In this document: piece after piece, positions 42,981-51,203 of the stretch
Layout of the letters: each line of letters begins with the position of its first letter
Position numbering within the stretch: the first letter of the stretch is position 1
Origin: Halomonas sp.
Lineage (GTDB): Bacteria; Pseudomonadota; Gammaproteobacteria; Pseudomonadales; Halomonadaceae
Length of the DNA: 64,000 nt
Direction: 5' to 3'
Assembly (NCBI RefSeq): GCF_011050415.1
Contig: NZ_DRFS01000005.1
Span: forward strand, 1 to 64,000
The notes under the pieces: generated by a model
The model's database searches: none
What the model saw: only the letters and a program-made list of their open reading frames with translations
Told to the model about the DNA's origin: nothing
Position numbers and translations under genes: made by a program

Positions 42981-43642
42981 GGGGAGTGGGAAAAAGAGCC
43001 ATCCTGGGATTAGCGGTGAGCATGGCAAGCCTTTTGGGAAGTACTAATGTGCACGCTCATCCTCACGGCTGGATTGATCTAAGCGTTAGGGTAATCACCG
43101 ATGATGAAGGCGTGGTGAGTGGCTTACATCAAACATGGCGTATGGATCCATTTTATAGTTTGGTGGTGTTTGAGGAGCTACAACAGGTAGAGGCGGCGAG
43201 CCTTGATGAAGGGCTTGATCAGCTAGGAAAAGAGATACGCGACAACCTTTCAGGATATGACTATTTGACCGAAGTAAGTATCAACGGTGAGCGCCAGACG
43301 CTAGGAGAGGTAAGTGAGTATACCGCGTTGGAGCGTGATGGGCGGCTAACATTCATGTTTATTCTACCTCTGGAGTCGCCTCAATCATTGGAAGGCAACC
43401 AGCTTACCTATCAGGTGTTTGATTCTACTTACTACTTAGAAGTTGTACACGAAGCTGAAAACAATCAACCACTTGAAGAGGCGTTGATTCTTAACGGTGA
43501 GCCTGCCTGCGAATTGAGTATTGTTCCCGCGAATCCTGACCCTGAGCTGGTCATGGAAGCCGCAATGCTAGGTGAAGATGAGACCGGCGAGCCTGGTTTG
43601 GGCCGACATTTTGCCGAGACGGGGCGCGTGGATTGCCGTTAG
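42977..43642 (+). CDS. DUF1007-family periplasmic protein
   Basis: 221 residues with a Sec signal (MASLLGSTNVHA cleavage after AHA) followed by HPHGWIDLSVRVITDDEG, the metal-ligand-like HPHxW start of DUF1007. A tail with GRHFAETGRVDC follows. The family is regularly paired with NicO-type nickel/cobalt/zinc carriers, as here 64 bp downstream, and probably binds metal in the periplasm. The exact role is not known. It overlaps the upstream lipoprotein gene by 4 bp. Confidence 0.85.
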   Translation: MRGVGKRAILGLAVSMASLLGSTNVHAHPHGWIDLSVRVITDDEGVVSGLHQTWRMDPFYSLVVFEELQQVEAASLDEGLDQLGKEIRDNLSGYDYLTEVSINGERQTLGEVSEYTALERDGRLTFMFILPLESPQSLEGNQLTYQVFDSTYYLEVVHEAENNQPLEEALILNGEPACELSIVPANPDPELVMEAAMLGEDETGEPGLGRHFAETGRVDCR

Positions 43643-43668
43643 GCGAAGTTATAAAATATAGGCTTTTA

Positions 43669-43683
43669 TGTTACTTTATAACT
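43669..43683. promoter_or_regulatory. Zur-box-like sequence before the NicO gene
   Basis: TGTTACTTTATAACT resembles the core of gammaproteobacterial Zur sites (TGTTATAATATAACA), keeping both TGTTA and TATAAC halves. A second partial half-site (GTTATAAAATATA) lies at 43649-43661. It is 22 bp before the NicO start codon. Zinc-dependent control is inferred. Confidence 0.4.
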
Positions 43684-43705
43684 ATTTTAATGATGGAGTG
43701 GTACG

Positions 43706-44725
43706 ATGTTCTTAACAAGGCCCATCACTCGCCATTTGGCATTAGCGATAGGTTTGCTGGTGATCGCCGCAGTGGTTTTTAGCATTGTGGCGCAAGGCGG
43801 GTTGCAGGGGTTGAGCTATCAACTGCTTGGTTGGCAGCGCGATTTGCATCGCTCGCTGACGTTAGCGATTACCGAATTATCACGGACGCCCACGACAGCG
43901 ACATGGTTGAGTTTGCTAGGTATCAGTTTTGCCTATGGCGTGTTTCATGCCGCTGGTCCAGGCCACGGCAAGGCGGTACTCGCTACCTATCTAGCCACCC
44001 ACGGCGGTGCAGTTAAGCGCGCCTTAGGCCTCTCATTTGCGGCTTCATTACTACAAGGTGTTACGGCTATTGCACTTGTCGTAGTGCTGGTGCATGGCTT
44101 TGGTTGGGTAACGCGCCAAGCCATGGGCAGCGTTGTGTGGGTTGAACAGGCCAGCTTTTTATTAGTAGCCCTCTTAGGCGCGTGGTTATGCTGGCGAGCA
44201 ATTAAGCAACTGCGCCAAGCTTATCAACCTGAAAAAACGATTTATACATTTAGCGCTGGTGATGGCCATAATCACAGTCACAGCCATGACCATAGCCACT
44301 GCTGCGGGGGAGCTCATCACATTGAACCTCAGCAAGCCTTAGACTGGCGTACGGCTATCATGACGGTGGGTGCCATTGGTATGCGCCCCTGCAGTGGCGC
44401 GGTATTGATGGTGGGGGCTGCTAGCTTGCTGGGTCAATTCGAAGTGGGCGTAGCATCGGTATTGGCAATGTCGCTGGGCACCGGGATTACCGTCTCAGCA
44501 CTTGCTTTGGCAAGTATTCTGGCACGAGGATGGGCACAACGGCGTTTGTCCAAACAGCAGCACAGCCAGCGTAACGTGCAAAAGGCGACGGGCTGGGTAG
44601 CCCTGGCGGGTGGTTCGCTAATTGTCGCCTTAGGAGTTTCGCTAAGCGTTGCGGGGGTGGCTCAGCCTGCTAATGGTCCTCTGCTCAATGAACCCCCCGC
44701 TCGACAGGGCCATCCATTGGGGTAG
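43706..44725 (+). CDS. NicO/RcnA-family divalent metal transporter
   Basis: 339 residues, about six to seven membrane helices. GVFHAAGPGHGKAVLATYL (about 79-97) carries the H-x(4)-GHGK motif of the family, a His-rich cytoplasmic loop (HNHSHSHDHSHCCGGAHH, about 189-206) binds metal, and GMRPCSGAVLMV (about 230) is the second signature. Members export or import Ni, Co or Zn. Pairing with DUF1007 and a Zur-like site points to zinc. Direction of transport cannot be told from sequence. Confidence 0.85.
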   Translation: MFLTRPITRHLALAIGLLVIAAVVFSIVAQGGLQGLSYQLLGWQRDLHRSLTLAITELSRTPTTATWLSLLGISFAYGVFHAAGPGHGKAVLATYLATHGGAVKRALGLSFAASLLQGVTAIALVVVLVHGFGWVTRQAMGSVVWVEQASFLLVALLGAWLCWRAIKQLRQAYQPEKTIYTFSAGDGHNHSHSHDHSHCCGGAHHIEPQQALDWRTAIMTVGAIGMRPCSGAVLMVGAASLLGQFEVGVASVLAMSLGTGITVSALALASILARGWAQRRLSKQQHSQRNVQKATGWVALAGGSLIVALGVSLSVAGVAQPANGPLLNEPPARQGHPLG

Positions 44726-44732
44726 TGCCACT

Positions 44733-45152
44733 TTAGTGATTGCCGCTTTGAATATGTGCCAGCAATAAATCCCTAATGCGCGCTTGTTCATCAAGGTCAT
44801 AGGGCTTCGGGGTGCCGTTGCCCCATACCGGTGCTGGCCAAGTGGCATCAGTGCGCCGACGTATCACCACATGTACATGTAGTTGGCTGACCACGTTGCC
44901 AAGCGAGGCGATATTGAGTTTATCCCCTCCCAGGGCTGTCATCATTGCTTCACCCAGATCCGTTGCCTCGCGCCATAATTGCTGTTGATCCACTGCAGAA
45001 AGTTCATACACTTCACTGACAGAGGCGTGACGCGGCACCAGAATAGCCCAGGGATAACGGGCATCATTCATTAGCAGTACGCGGCAAAGCGGCAAATCCG
45101 CCACCGGCAAAGTATCTGCAGCTAGGCGTTCATCAAGCGTGAAATTTTTCAC
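44733..45152 (-). CDS. HIT-family protein
   Basis: 139 residues. The histidine triad QLHVHVVIRR (about 88-97) carries the nucleophile; here the third position of the H-x-H-x-H pattern is V, so two of three histidines are visible (LHVHVV), a variation seen in some members. It likely hydrolyses a nucleotide phosphoramidate or similar AMP conjugate. Convergent with the NicO gene, 7 bp away with no clear terminator. TGAA-type leader, single gene. Confidence 0.8.
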   Translation of the reverse strand: MKNFTLDERLAADTLPVADLPLCRVLLMNDARYPWAILVPRHASVSEVYELSAVDQQQLWREATDLGEAMMTALGGDKLNIASLGNVVSQLHVHVVIRRRTDATWPAPVWGNGTPKPYDLDEQARIRDLLLAHIQSGNH

Positions 45153-45298
45153 TCAACAGGCTCCTGAGTATCAAAGGTTTTTCACAGCATAGCAGGCACA
45201 ATCTCTAAAACGCTGTTACCCTGAAAAAACTCCCTAGTGGCAATTAGCGTTGTCAGTGGAGTTTCCCGCTGTTGAATGTCTCGTTAAGGAGAACGTAA

Positions 45299-45430
45299 AT
45301 GAAGAAATTATTAGCCATGAGCTTTATGTTGCTGATGACTGTAGGTGTACTAACTGGCTGTAACACTATTTCTGGCGCTGGTCAGGATGTGCAAGCGGGC
45401 GGTCGTGCCGTCCAAGATGCAGCAGAATAA
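45299..45430 (+). CDS. Entericidin-like small lipoprotein
   Basis: 43 residues, below usual gene-calling size. MKKLLAMSFMLLMTVGVLTG ends in the lipobox LTGC (Cys21); the mature peptide NTISGAGQDVQAGGRAVQDA is the classic entericidin A/B sequence. TAAGGAG sits 7 nt before the ATG. Entericidins are stress-linked bacteriolytic lipoproteins (EcnB) with an antidote (EcnA); only one copy is visible. It may function in envelope stress or osmotic response. Confidence 0.9.
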   Translation: MKKLLAMSFMLLMTVGVLTGCNTISGAGQDVQAGGRAVQDAAE

Positions 45431-45464
45431 TTAATTAACGCTGTATGGCAAGATGGTAGTTTGC

Positions 45465-45520
45465 AAAGATAGCGATTTAGAAACGTAGTGGTTTAGAAAG
45501 ATAGTGGTTTAGAAAAATAG
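45465..45520. repeat. Tandem 16-bp repeats downstream of entericidin
   Basis: GCGATTTAGAAACGTA, GTGGTTTAGAAAGATA and GTGGTTTAGAAAAATA are consecutive, differing at a few bases. They lie in the untranslated region between entericidin and the I78 inhibitor gene. Role unknown. Confidence 0.65.
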
Positions 45521-45529
45521 TAGCATCCC

Positions 45530-45556
45530 ACGGGCTAGGCTAACGCCTAGCCCGTT
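45530..45556 (+). terminator. Hairpin between entericidin and I78 inhibitor genes
   Basis: ACGGGCTAGGC-TAAC-GCCTAGCCCGT is an 11-bp perfect stem, followed by TAGGTTT, a weak T-run. It probably ends the entericidin transcript. Confidence 0.65.
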
Positions 45557-45586
45557 AGGTTTAATAACCCTTTTGGAGATTCAAGG

Positions 45587-45958
45587 ATGAAGCCCTGCTT
45601 TCCCCTGTCTAAAATTGTTGTTGTCAGTGCTTTCACGCTTCTATTGACTGCCTGTGTTAGTTCGCAAATGCCGATTTCTCCCGCTGGCGATGACGTTGAT
45701 GCCGCCCCCCCACCGCCAACGGTAACGCCGAATGGCTCCAATCAAGAGCAGACCGCTGCTTGTGATTTAGAGGCTATTCAGTATGCTATTGGCGAGCAGT
45801 TTGATGAAGCTAACGTGCCCCAGTTGCAAAGCGATAGTAGCGCCCGCCAAGTGCGCGTATTACGCCCTGGTGACATGGCTACCATGGATTACCATCCTGA
45901 TCGCTTGAATATTCATCTTGATGATCAAGATGTTATTGATGATCTTCGCTGCGGTTAA
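45587..45958 (+). CDS. I78-family peptidase inhibitor lipoprotein
   Basis: 123 residues. Lipoprotein signal MKPCFPLSKIVVVSAFTLLL ends in LTAC (Cys23), followed by a Pro-rich linker (AAPPPPTVTP). The body matches the I78 inhibitor pattern: CDLEAIQYAIGEQFDEA, then VRVLRPGDMATMDYHPDRLN and IHLDDQDVIDDLRCG, with two cysteines that should form a disulfide. It likely inhibits serine peptidases at the cell surface. GGAG precedes the ATG. Confidence 0.88.
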   Translation: MKPCFPLSKIVVVSAFTLLLTACVSSQMPISPAGDDVDAAPPPPTVTPNGSNQEQTAACDLEAIQYAIGEQFDEANVPQLQSDSSARQVRVLRPGDMATMDYHPDRLNIHLDDQDVIDDLRCG

Positions 45959-45986
45959 AGCGTTGTTACCATCATTTAGTTTTAGA

Positions 45987-46592
45987 TTAACCCAAGATCA
46001 GTACGACGCAGGCGGCGGTCAACACCCCCATGGTGACATTGAACGCCCGCCATGCGCCGTCGCTTTTGATCCACTGCCCTATCGCGCTACCAAAAGCGGC
46101 CCAAAGTGCAATGCACGGCAGGGCGACCACTTCAGCAAAACCTGCTAATACCAGCGCATTGACGACGGGTTGACCGCTTTCAGGCAGAAAGCCAGCCATT
46201 AATGCCAGCCCCATGACCCACGCTTTAGGGTTGGCGAACTGAAACGCGGCTGCCTGCCAAAAGGTAAACGGCACGCTATGCTCTCGCACCGTTAGGTTGG
46301 GGGGCGGGGCGGTGGCAATCTTCCAAGCCAAATAGAGTAAGTAAGCGCTTCCCACCCAGCGCAGGGCGGTCTGAACCACTGGATAGCGTTCAAACAGCAC
46401 GCCCAGCCCCAAGGCAATTCCCGCAAATAATAAAAAGCAGCCGCCTAAAATCCCCCACATATGCGGTAACGTACGACGAAAACCAAAGTTTGCTCCTGAA
46501 GCGGTCAACATGATGTTATTTGGCCCAGGCGTCAGCGTCATTGAAATCATATACATGGCAGCAGGGCCGAGAATTAACCACTCATTGCTCAT
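45987..46592 (-). CDS. LysE/RhtB-family amino-acid exporter
   Basis: 201 residues with about six membrane helices. It begins MSNEWLILGPAAMYMISMTL, and TPGPNNIMLTASGANFGFR (about 22-40) is the LysE family signature. It exports an amino acid or derivative using the proton gradient. It is divergent from a MocR-type regulator that likely controls it. Confidence 0.88.
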   Translation of the reverse strand: MSNEWLILGPAAMYMISMTLTPGPNNIMLTASGANFGFRRTLPHMWGILGGCFLLFAGIALGLGVLFERYPVVQTALRWVGSAYLLYLAWKIATAPPPNLTVREHSVPFTFWQAAAFQFANPKAWVMGLALMAGFLPESGQPVVNALVLAGFAEVVALPCIALWAAFGSAIGQWIKSDGAWRAFNVTMGVLTAACVVLILG

Positions 46593-46615
46593 TTTTTGTA
46601 CCCATACAATATTGA

Positions 46616-46634
46616 TGGAAAATTTGTTTTCCCA
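46616..46634. promoter_or_regulatory. Inverted repeat in the LysE/MocR divergent promoter
   Basis: TGGAAAATTTGTTTTCCCA: GGAAAA and TTTTCC arms around TTTG, midway between the two divergent genes. A plausible MocR binding site; assignment is positional. Confidence 0.4.
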
Positions 46635-46689
46635 TAACTTTTGATAGCATAATGAGCTTTAAATTAACGTCAAAGGGTTTATTGTCACC

Positions 46690-48084
46690 ATGACAATTTG
46701 GGTGCCTTCGCTGAAAGCATTTAATGGTCCACGCTATCGCGCCATTGCACACGCTATTGAAGCAGCTATTCGCGCAGGTACATTAGCCCCTGGTGAGCGC
46801 TTGCCTCCTCAGCGTCGCTTAGCGGATGCGTTAGGGGTCACCATAGGCACGGTAACCCGTGGCTATGCGGAGGCCGAGCGCCATGGCTGGGTGGCTGCGC
46901 GGGTCGGTAGCGGGACTTATGTAAAAGGTAAAGCGCAAGCCAGTGTGTTTAATCCAGCGGCTTCGCCCGATAATGCGTCGGGAATCATTGATCTAAGTCT
47001 AAGTCTTCCCCCACCACACCCTTTACGACAGGCATCTTTAAGCGAAGCGTTATCCAATCTCAGCCAATCTGAGCCCGCGTTAGAGCGTGGAGTGACTTAC
47101 CAGCAAGCGCAGGGTCGTCAGGAGCATCGAGAAATACTCGCCCACTGGTTGAATAGCTTAGGAATGCCTTTAATGGCTGATGAGCTACTTATTACACAGG
47201 GTGGCCAGCACGGCATCAGCTTGGTACTTCATACATTGCTTCGGCCAGGTGAGCTAATGGCTGCTGATAGCCTGACCTATCCTGGGGCGATTAGTGCTGC
47301 ACAGCAGGCGTGTCTCAAATTAGTGGGGATTGGCCAAGACGACGAGGGGATGCGCATGGACCTGCTTGAAGCGCAGTGCGCCCGACAGCCACCCAGGGTC
47401 ATTTACATCACGCCAGATCAAAATAACCCTACGGGGGTAAGTTTAAGCGAGTCTCGGCGTGAGCAACTGGTGGCGCTGGCAAAACAGTATGATATCTGGC
47501 TGATAGAAGATGGTGTGCAGTACCTGCCCGTTGAGCATCGCGGAACGCCGCTCTATTTATTGGCACCAGAGCGTACCTTTTTCGTGTTTAGCACGGCGAA
47601 GGTATTGGCTGGTGGGCTGCGTATCGGAGTGCTTCGAGCGCCTCTCTCTCAGCATGAGCAGCTTACTGCTGGGCTACGTGCGCAGAGCTGGATGGTGCCG
47701 CCCCTTATGATTGATGTGGCTTGCCACTGGATTACTCAGCCCGCCGCCGAAACACTGCTTGCGTGGCAGACCCAAGAGTTGGTTGCACGCCAGCTGTTAA
47801 CGGCTGAGTGGTTGCAGGGATATTCGTTCAGTGGGCGCTCTCACGGCAGCAATGTATGGCTTACGCTGCCGGAGGGGCGTCGAGCACTAGAGCTATGTGA
47901 CCGGTTATTACAACGTGGCGTCAGAGTGAGCAGCGCAGAGCCATTTTGCGTGGGTAGCACACCCGCACCGCAAGCCATTCGACTCTGTATTGGTGCGGCC
48001 AAGAACCGACCGACATTGACCGCTGCATTAAGTGTGATCAGCGAGTGCTTAGCACAGCCGCCGCTCGCTCAGGCGACTTTATAA
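46690..48084 (+). CDS. MocR-type GntR/aminotransferase-like regulator
   Basis: 464 residues: N-terminal GntR winged helix (about 1-75; ERLPPQRRLADALGVTIGTV, then TRGYAEAE) fused to a fold-type I aminotransferase domain. The PLP lysine lies in FVFSTAKVLAGGLRIG (about 300), and Asn/Asp/Tyr contacts in TPDQNNPTGVS and IEDGVQYLP are kept. MocR proteins use PLP to sense amino acids or vitamin B6 and activate the neighbour gene. Here the divergent neighbour is a LysE-type exporter. ATG 46690 overlaps no ribosome binding site of note. Confidence 0.9.
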   Translation: MTIWVPSLKAFNGPRYRAIAHAIEAAIRAGTLAPGERLPPQRRLADALGVTIGTVTRGYAEAERHGWVAARVGSGTYVKGKAQASVFNPAASPDNASGIIDLSLSLPPPHPLRQASLSEALSNLSQSEPALERGVTYQQAQGRQEHREILAHWLNSLGMPLMADELLITQGGQHGISLVLHTLLRPGELMAADSLTYPGAISAAQQACLKLVGIGQDDEGMRMDLLEAQCARQPPRVIYITPDQNNPTGVSLSESRREQLVALAKQYDIWLIEDGVQYLPVEHRGTPLYLLAPERTFFVFSTAKVLAGGLRIGVLRAPLSQHEQLTAGLRAQSWMVPPLMIDVACHWITQPAAETLLAWQTQELVARQLLTAEWLQGYSFSGRSHGSNVWLTLPEGRRALELCDRLLQRGVRVSSAEPFCVGSTPAPQAIRLCIGAAKNRPTLTAALSVISECLAQPPLAQATL

Positions 48085-48088
48085 ACGC

Positions 48089-49093
48089 CTACTCATAGCG
48101 ATCTTTCCAGCGCTGGCGATTAACCTGCTCTTTGAGCATCTCAAGAATGTCGTAGAGAACCTGCTCGGTCACGTAGTGACTGCCCTCGTCAACGGTCAGC
48201 CAGGTATCAAAGCCGCTATCGGCTGTGCGCTCTACCAACTGGCGAAATTCCGTTGAGTGAATGCCAAGCGCTAATTCATCAACCAGTCGTTGGGCAATGC
48301 CGCTTAGGGAGGCCTCCATGGCGCTGGCGGCGGGCTGCCCCATAGGTAAGCGACGCAAACGCTGGATTTCAGGACTTTCACGCAGGCTACGGCTGACCAG
48401 CTCGTTTATATAAGCCATGATGTCGGATCGGTTGCGTTGATAAGATTTACCCACCGTCTCTTCCAGGCGCTGAGTAATCTCGTGAATCAACTGCGCTTTA
48501 CGCGGCATTATTACGCGGTCAACAACGCGTTCAGTAAGTGAGTCGGTGGCACGAATCTGCTGCTGAACGTTGCCAAGCAAACGCAGCGCAATTCGGTCAG
48601 AGAGCTCTTCCAGCAGGATATCGTAGTACTTAGCGGCAAATTGATAAGCTGACCAGCGGGTAACGTTAATCATGCCTAAGCGGTGTAGGCGGTTGATCAG
48701 CGAGAACACCCGCAAGATACGCAGCCAACGGAAGCCTGCTAAGGGAATACACCCGAGCACGTCATACCAGTGCACGAAGGGGTAAAAGAACCAGCGGTGG
48801 TAGCGCCGCTCGGCAATAGCAACCGACCAACCCAGCAGTACATCGGCCACAAATAAACCCACAAACACAAGGTCGATGCTGAGAAAGCGGCTATGTATCG
48901 CCTCATCGTAGAAAGCATGAAACCCAGGCGCAATATTGGCAATGCCTTGATTAATAGGCCCCAATAAAAATAAAGAATCAAAAAGTAGCAGCGCAAGGTT
49001 AATCACCACGGCTGCCAGAATCAGAAAATCCCAGCCAATATGGGCGTACTCAACCGCTTTCGGCAAATGCGGGTAACGTTCCCTGGCGAGCAT
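48089..49093 (-). CDS. Voltage-sensor-like membrane protein without pore domain
   Basis: 334 residues. Four membrane segments are visible: about 20-44, 72-92, 103-120 and an arginine-rich S4-like segment FRWLRILRVFSLINRLHRLG (121-140) with Arg at 122, 125 and 128, then 135 and 138. No pore helix or selectivity filter follows; instead there is a long soluble, mostly helical region (about 150-334), with possible coiled coil near 190-240. It could be a voltage sensor coupled to a cytoplasmic output or an ancestral ion-channel relative. Homologues in Halomonas are commonly annotated simply as ion transporter; true function unknown. It overlaps nothing and converges with the MocR gene. Confidence 0.65.
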   Translation of the reverse strand: MLARERYPHLPKAVEYAHIGWDFLILAAVVINLALLLFDSLFLLGPINQGIANIAPGFHAFYDEAIHSRFLSIDLVFVGLFVADVLLGWSVAIAERRYHRWFFYPFVHWYDVLGCIPLAGFRWLRILRVFSLINRLHRLGMINVTRWSAYQFAAKYYDILLEELSDRIALRLLGNVQQQIRATDSLTERVVDRVIMPRKAQLIHEITQRLEETVGKSYQRNRSDIMAYINELVSRSLRESPEIQRLRRLPMGQPAASAMEASLSGIAQRLVDELALGIHSTEFRQLVERTADSGFDTWLTVDEGSHYVTEQVLYDILEMLKEQVNRQRWKDRYE

Positions 49094-49124
49094 ACGAACT
49101 CCTTGTCGTTGGCTGCGGTATGTT

Positions 49125-49652
49125 TTACTGGGCCTGTGACTGATGATGCTGTTGGGTCAACTGCTCTTCTTGCTCTGCCTGCTTACGTAGCTTTTTGCGC
49201 AGTGCCGCCTTTTCAAAGCGAAGCTTCTGCAGTGATGTTGCCAGATTAAGTGGCGGTACGCTGGCGGGGTTGCCGTCAGCATCAACGGCCACCATGGTTA
49301 AGTAGCAGCTATTGGTGTGCCGAATCAATTTGTTGCGGATATCTTCGGCGACAACCTTAATGCCAATTTCCATTGAAGAGCGGCCAACATGGTTAACGCT
49401 GGCTAAAAAAGTAACCAGTTCACCCACGTGAATCGGTTGTTTAAATAGCACCTGATCCACCGACAAGGTCACCACATAATGGCCTGAATAGCGGCTGGCG
49501 CAGGCGAAGGCGACTTCGTCTAGCTTTTTAAGAATCGCGCCACCGTGCACTTTGCCGCTGAAGTTTGCCATGTCGGGCGTCATCAGCACTGTCATCGATA
49601 GTTCATGCTGCCCAGGGAGGGCGGTGTGTTCGCTAATGTCAGTGTCTGACAT
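49125..49652 (-). CDS. Acyl-CoA thioesterase (YciA-type hotdog fold)
   Basis: 175 residues. MTVLMTPDMANFSGKVHGGA (about 20-39) and ILKKLDEVAFACASRYSGHY hold the hotdog helix with Asp and His characteristic of acyl-CoA hydrolases, and the C-terminus is Lys/Gln-rich. It splits acyl-CoA to free acid and CoA. The gene lies 31 bp upstream of the voltage-sensor-like gene on the same strand and 77 bp downstream of the AtoE-like gene. Substrate chain length is not known. Confidence 0.88.
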   Translation of the reverse strand: MSDTDISEHTALPGQHELSMTVLMTPDMANFSGKVHGGAILKKLDEVAFACASRYSGHYVVTLSVDQVLFKQPIHVGELVTFLASVNHVGRSSMEIGIKVVAEDIRNKLIRHTNSCYLTMVAVDADGNPASVPPLNLATSLQKLRFEKAALRKKLRKQAEQEEQLTQQHHQSQAQ

Positions 49653-49729
49653 ACCATCTTCCTTCTGTGATCACTGCCTGCCCCAGCGTAGTGTCAAACT
49701 GAGCGGCAGGCAGTGAATGAGAGGCTGCT

Positions 49730-51040
49730 TTAAAACCACACAAGCCCGACGGAGATAATAGCACCGGTAATAAATAGCTGAATCAGGCAGAAGCCCATAA
49801 TATCTTTGGCTTTCAGCCCGGCAATCGCGAGTACTGGCAGTGCCCAGAAAGGCTGCAGCAAGTTAGTCCATGCATCACCCCAGGCAACCGCCATGGCAAC
49901 GCGAGCGATATCGGCGCCCAGTGCCTCTGCCGCAGGCAACATAACCGGAGCTTGCACGGCCCACTGGCCACCGCCGGAAGGCACAAACAGGTTCACAATG
50001 CCTGCACTGAGGAATGACCAGAAGGGTAAAGAAGTCGCAGTGGCAAACGATACCAGCCACTCAGACATGCTCTCAGCCAACCCTGACTGAACCATGATCG
50101 CCATGATGCCCGCATAAAACGGAAACTGAATGACGATACCCGCGCCGCCTTTAATCGCTTCGTTCAAGCTGTTAAGCAGGTTGCGGGGGGTACGGTGCAG
50201 CACAATAGCTAAAAACAGAAACAGAAAGTTAACCACGTTGAGGTTCAAGCTGCCGCCCCGTATTAAAAAGTGGTCGAGCAAAAACAGCAGGCCTGGAATG
50301 CCGACCAGCAGCGCAAGCGCCATGCTGTTTTCAAGGCGTTCTGCGGGGCGAGTAATTCGACCTACAGGCTCTGGCTCATCGTTCAGCACGCTAGGGTCAA
50401 CGTAGACGCTATCTTTCTCATCCGGCAGCATCATACGGTTTACTAAGGGAATAGCGATAAACAGGCAGGCGACGATAGCGATGTTAAAGAAAGCGAAAAT
50501 CGTTGAGCCGGTATTAACAACGCCTATTTGGTCGGCGGAAAAATGGCCTTCGGTGGCGATCGTTAGCGGAATAGATCCCGCTAAACCACCATGCCACACC
50601 ACAAAGCCTGAGTAGGCACTGGCCACCAGTAGTCGGTAGTCCACGCGAATCAGGCGAGCCAGCTCTTTAGCGAACAGCGCGCCGACCACAAGGCCAAAGC
50701 CCCAGTTGATCCAGCTTGCTGCCAATGAAACCAGCGTCACTAAGATGATCGCACCGCCAGGTGTTTTGGCAGTGCCGGCAATTTTTTGCAGAATGCGTTT
50801 CACTGGCGGTGAGCTTGCCAGCATAAAGCCAGTGACCAGCACCAGTAGCATCTGCATTGAGAAAGTAAGCAGCCCCCAGAAGCCATCGCCCCAGAAGCGC
50901 AGCACTGCCAGCGGCGTTTGGCGCTCAACAGCAATGGCAGCGACCGCCGCGATTAACGTCAGCAGTAGCACGAAAATATAGGGATCGGGTAGATAGCGCT
51001 CAACCAGCTTAACCGCCGGTTTTGATATCATTTTAAGCAT
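49730..51040 (-). CDS. Short-chain fatty acid transporter (AtoE family)
   Basis: 436 residues, about ten to twelve membrane helices. Family stretches are ERYLPDPYIFVLLLTLIAA near the start, WINWGFGLVVGALFAKELAR (about 111-130), and FVPSGGGQWAVQAPVMLPAA (about 350-369). It imports short-chain fatty acids such as butyrate or acetoacetate. No CoA-transferase genes are adjacent; the thioesterase downstream is a possible functional partner. Confidence 0.88.
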   Translation of the reverse strand: MLKMISKPAVKLVERYLPDPYIFVLLLTLIAAVAAIAVERQTPLAVLRFWGDGFWGLLTFSMQMLLVLVTGFMLASSPPVKRILQKIAGTAKTPGGAIILVTLVSLAASWINWGFGLVVGALFAKELARLIRVDYRLLVASAYSGFVVWHGGLAGSIPLTIATEGHFSADQIGVVNTGSTIFAFFNIAIVACLFIAIPLVNRMMLPDEKDSVYVDPSVLNDEPEPVGRITRPAERLENSMALALLVGIPGLLFLLDHFLIRGGSLNLNVVNFLFLFLAIVLHRTPRNLLNSLNEAIKGGAGIVIQFPFYAGIMAIMVQSGLAESMSEWLVSFATATSLPFWSFLSAGIVNLFVPSGGGQWAVQAPVMLPAAEALGADIARVAMAVAWGDAWTNLLQPFWALPVLAIAGLKAKDIMGFCLIQLFITGAIISVGLVWF

Positions 51041-51203
51041 GGGATGCTCTCTTTATTCATTATTAGGAAATGGCTAAGCAGTGCCTTGGCTGTGCATAGG
51101 GAGTGCAAGGGCATGGCTAATATACGGGGGAGCGCGGCTTTTTTCACGTTGAAGGTGTCCACTACATCTCACGTTAGTGCTCTTTCCGCTCATCGTGCCC
51201 GTT

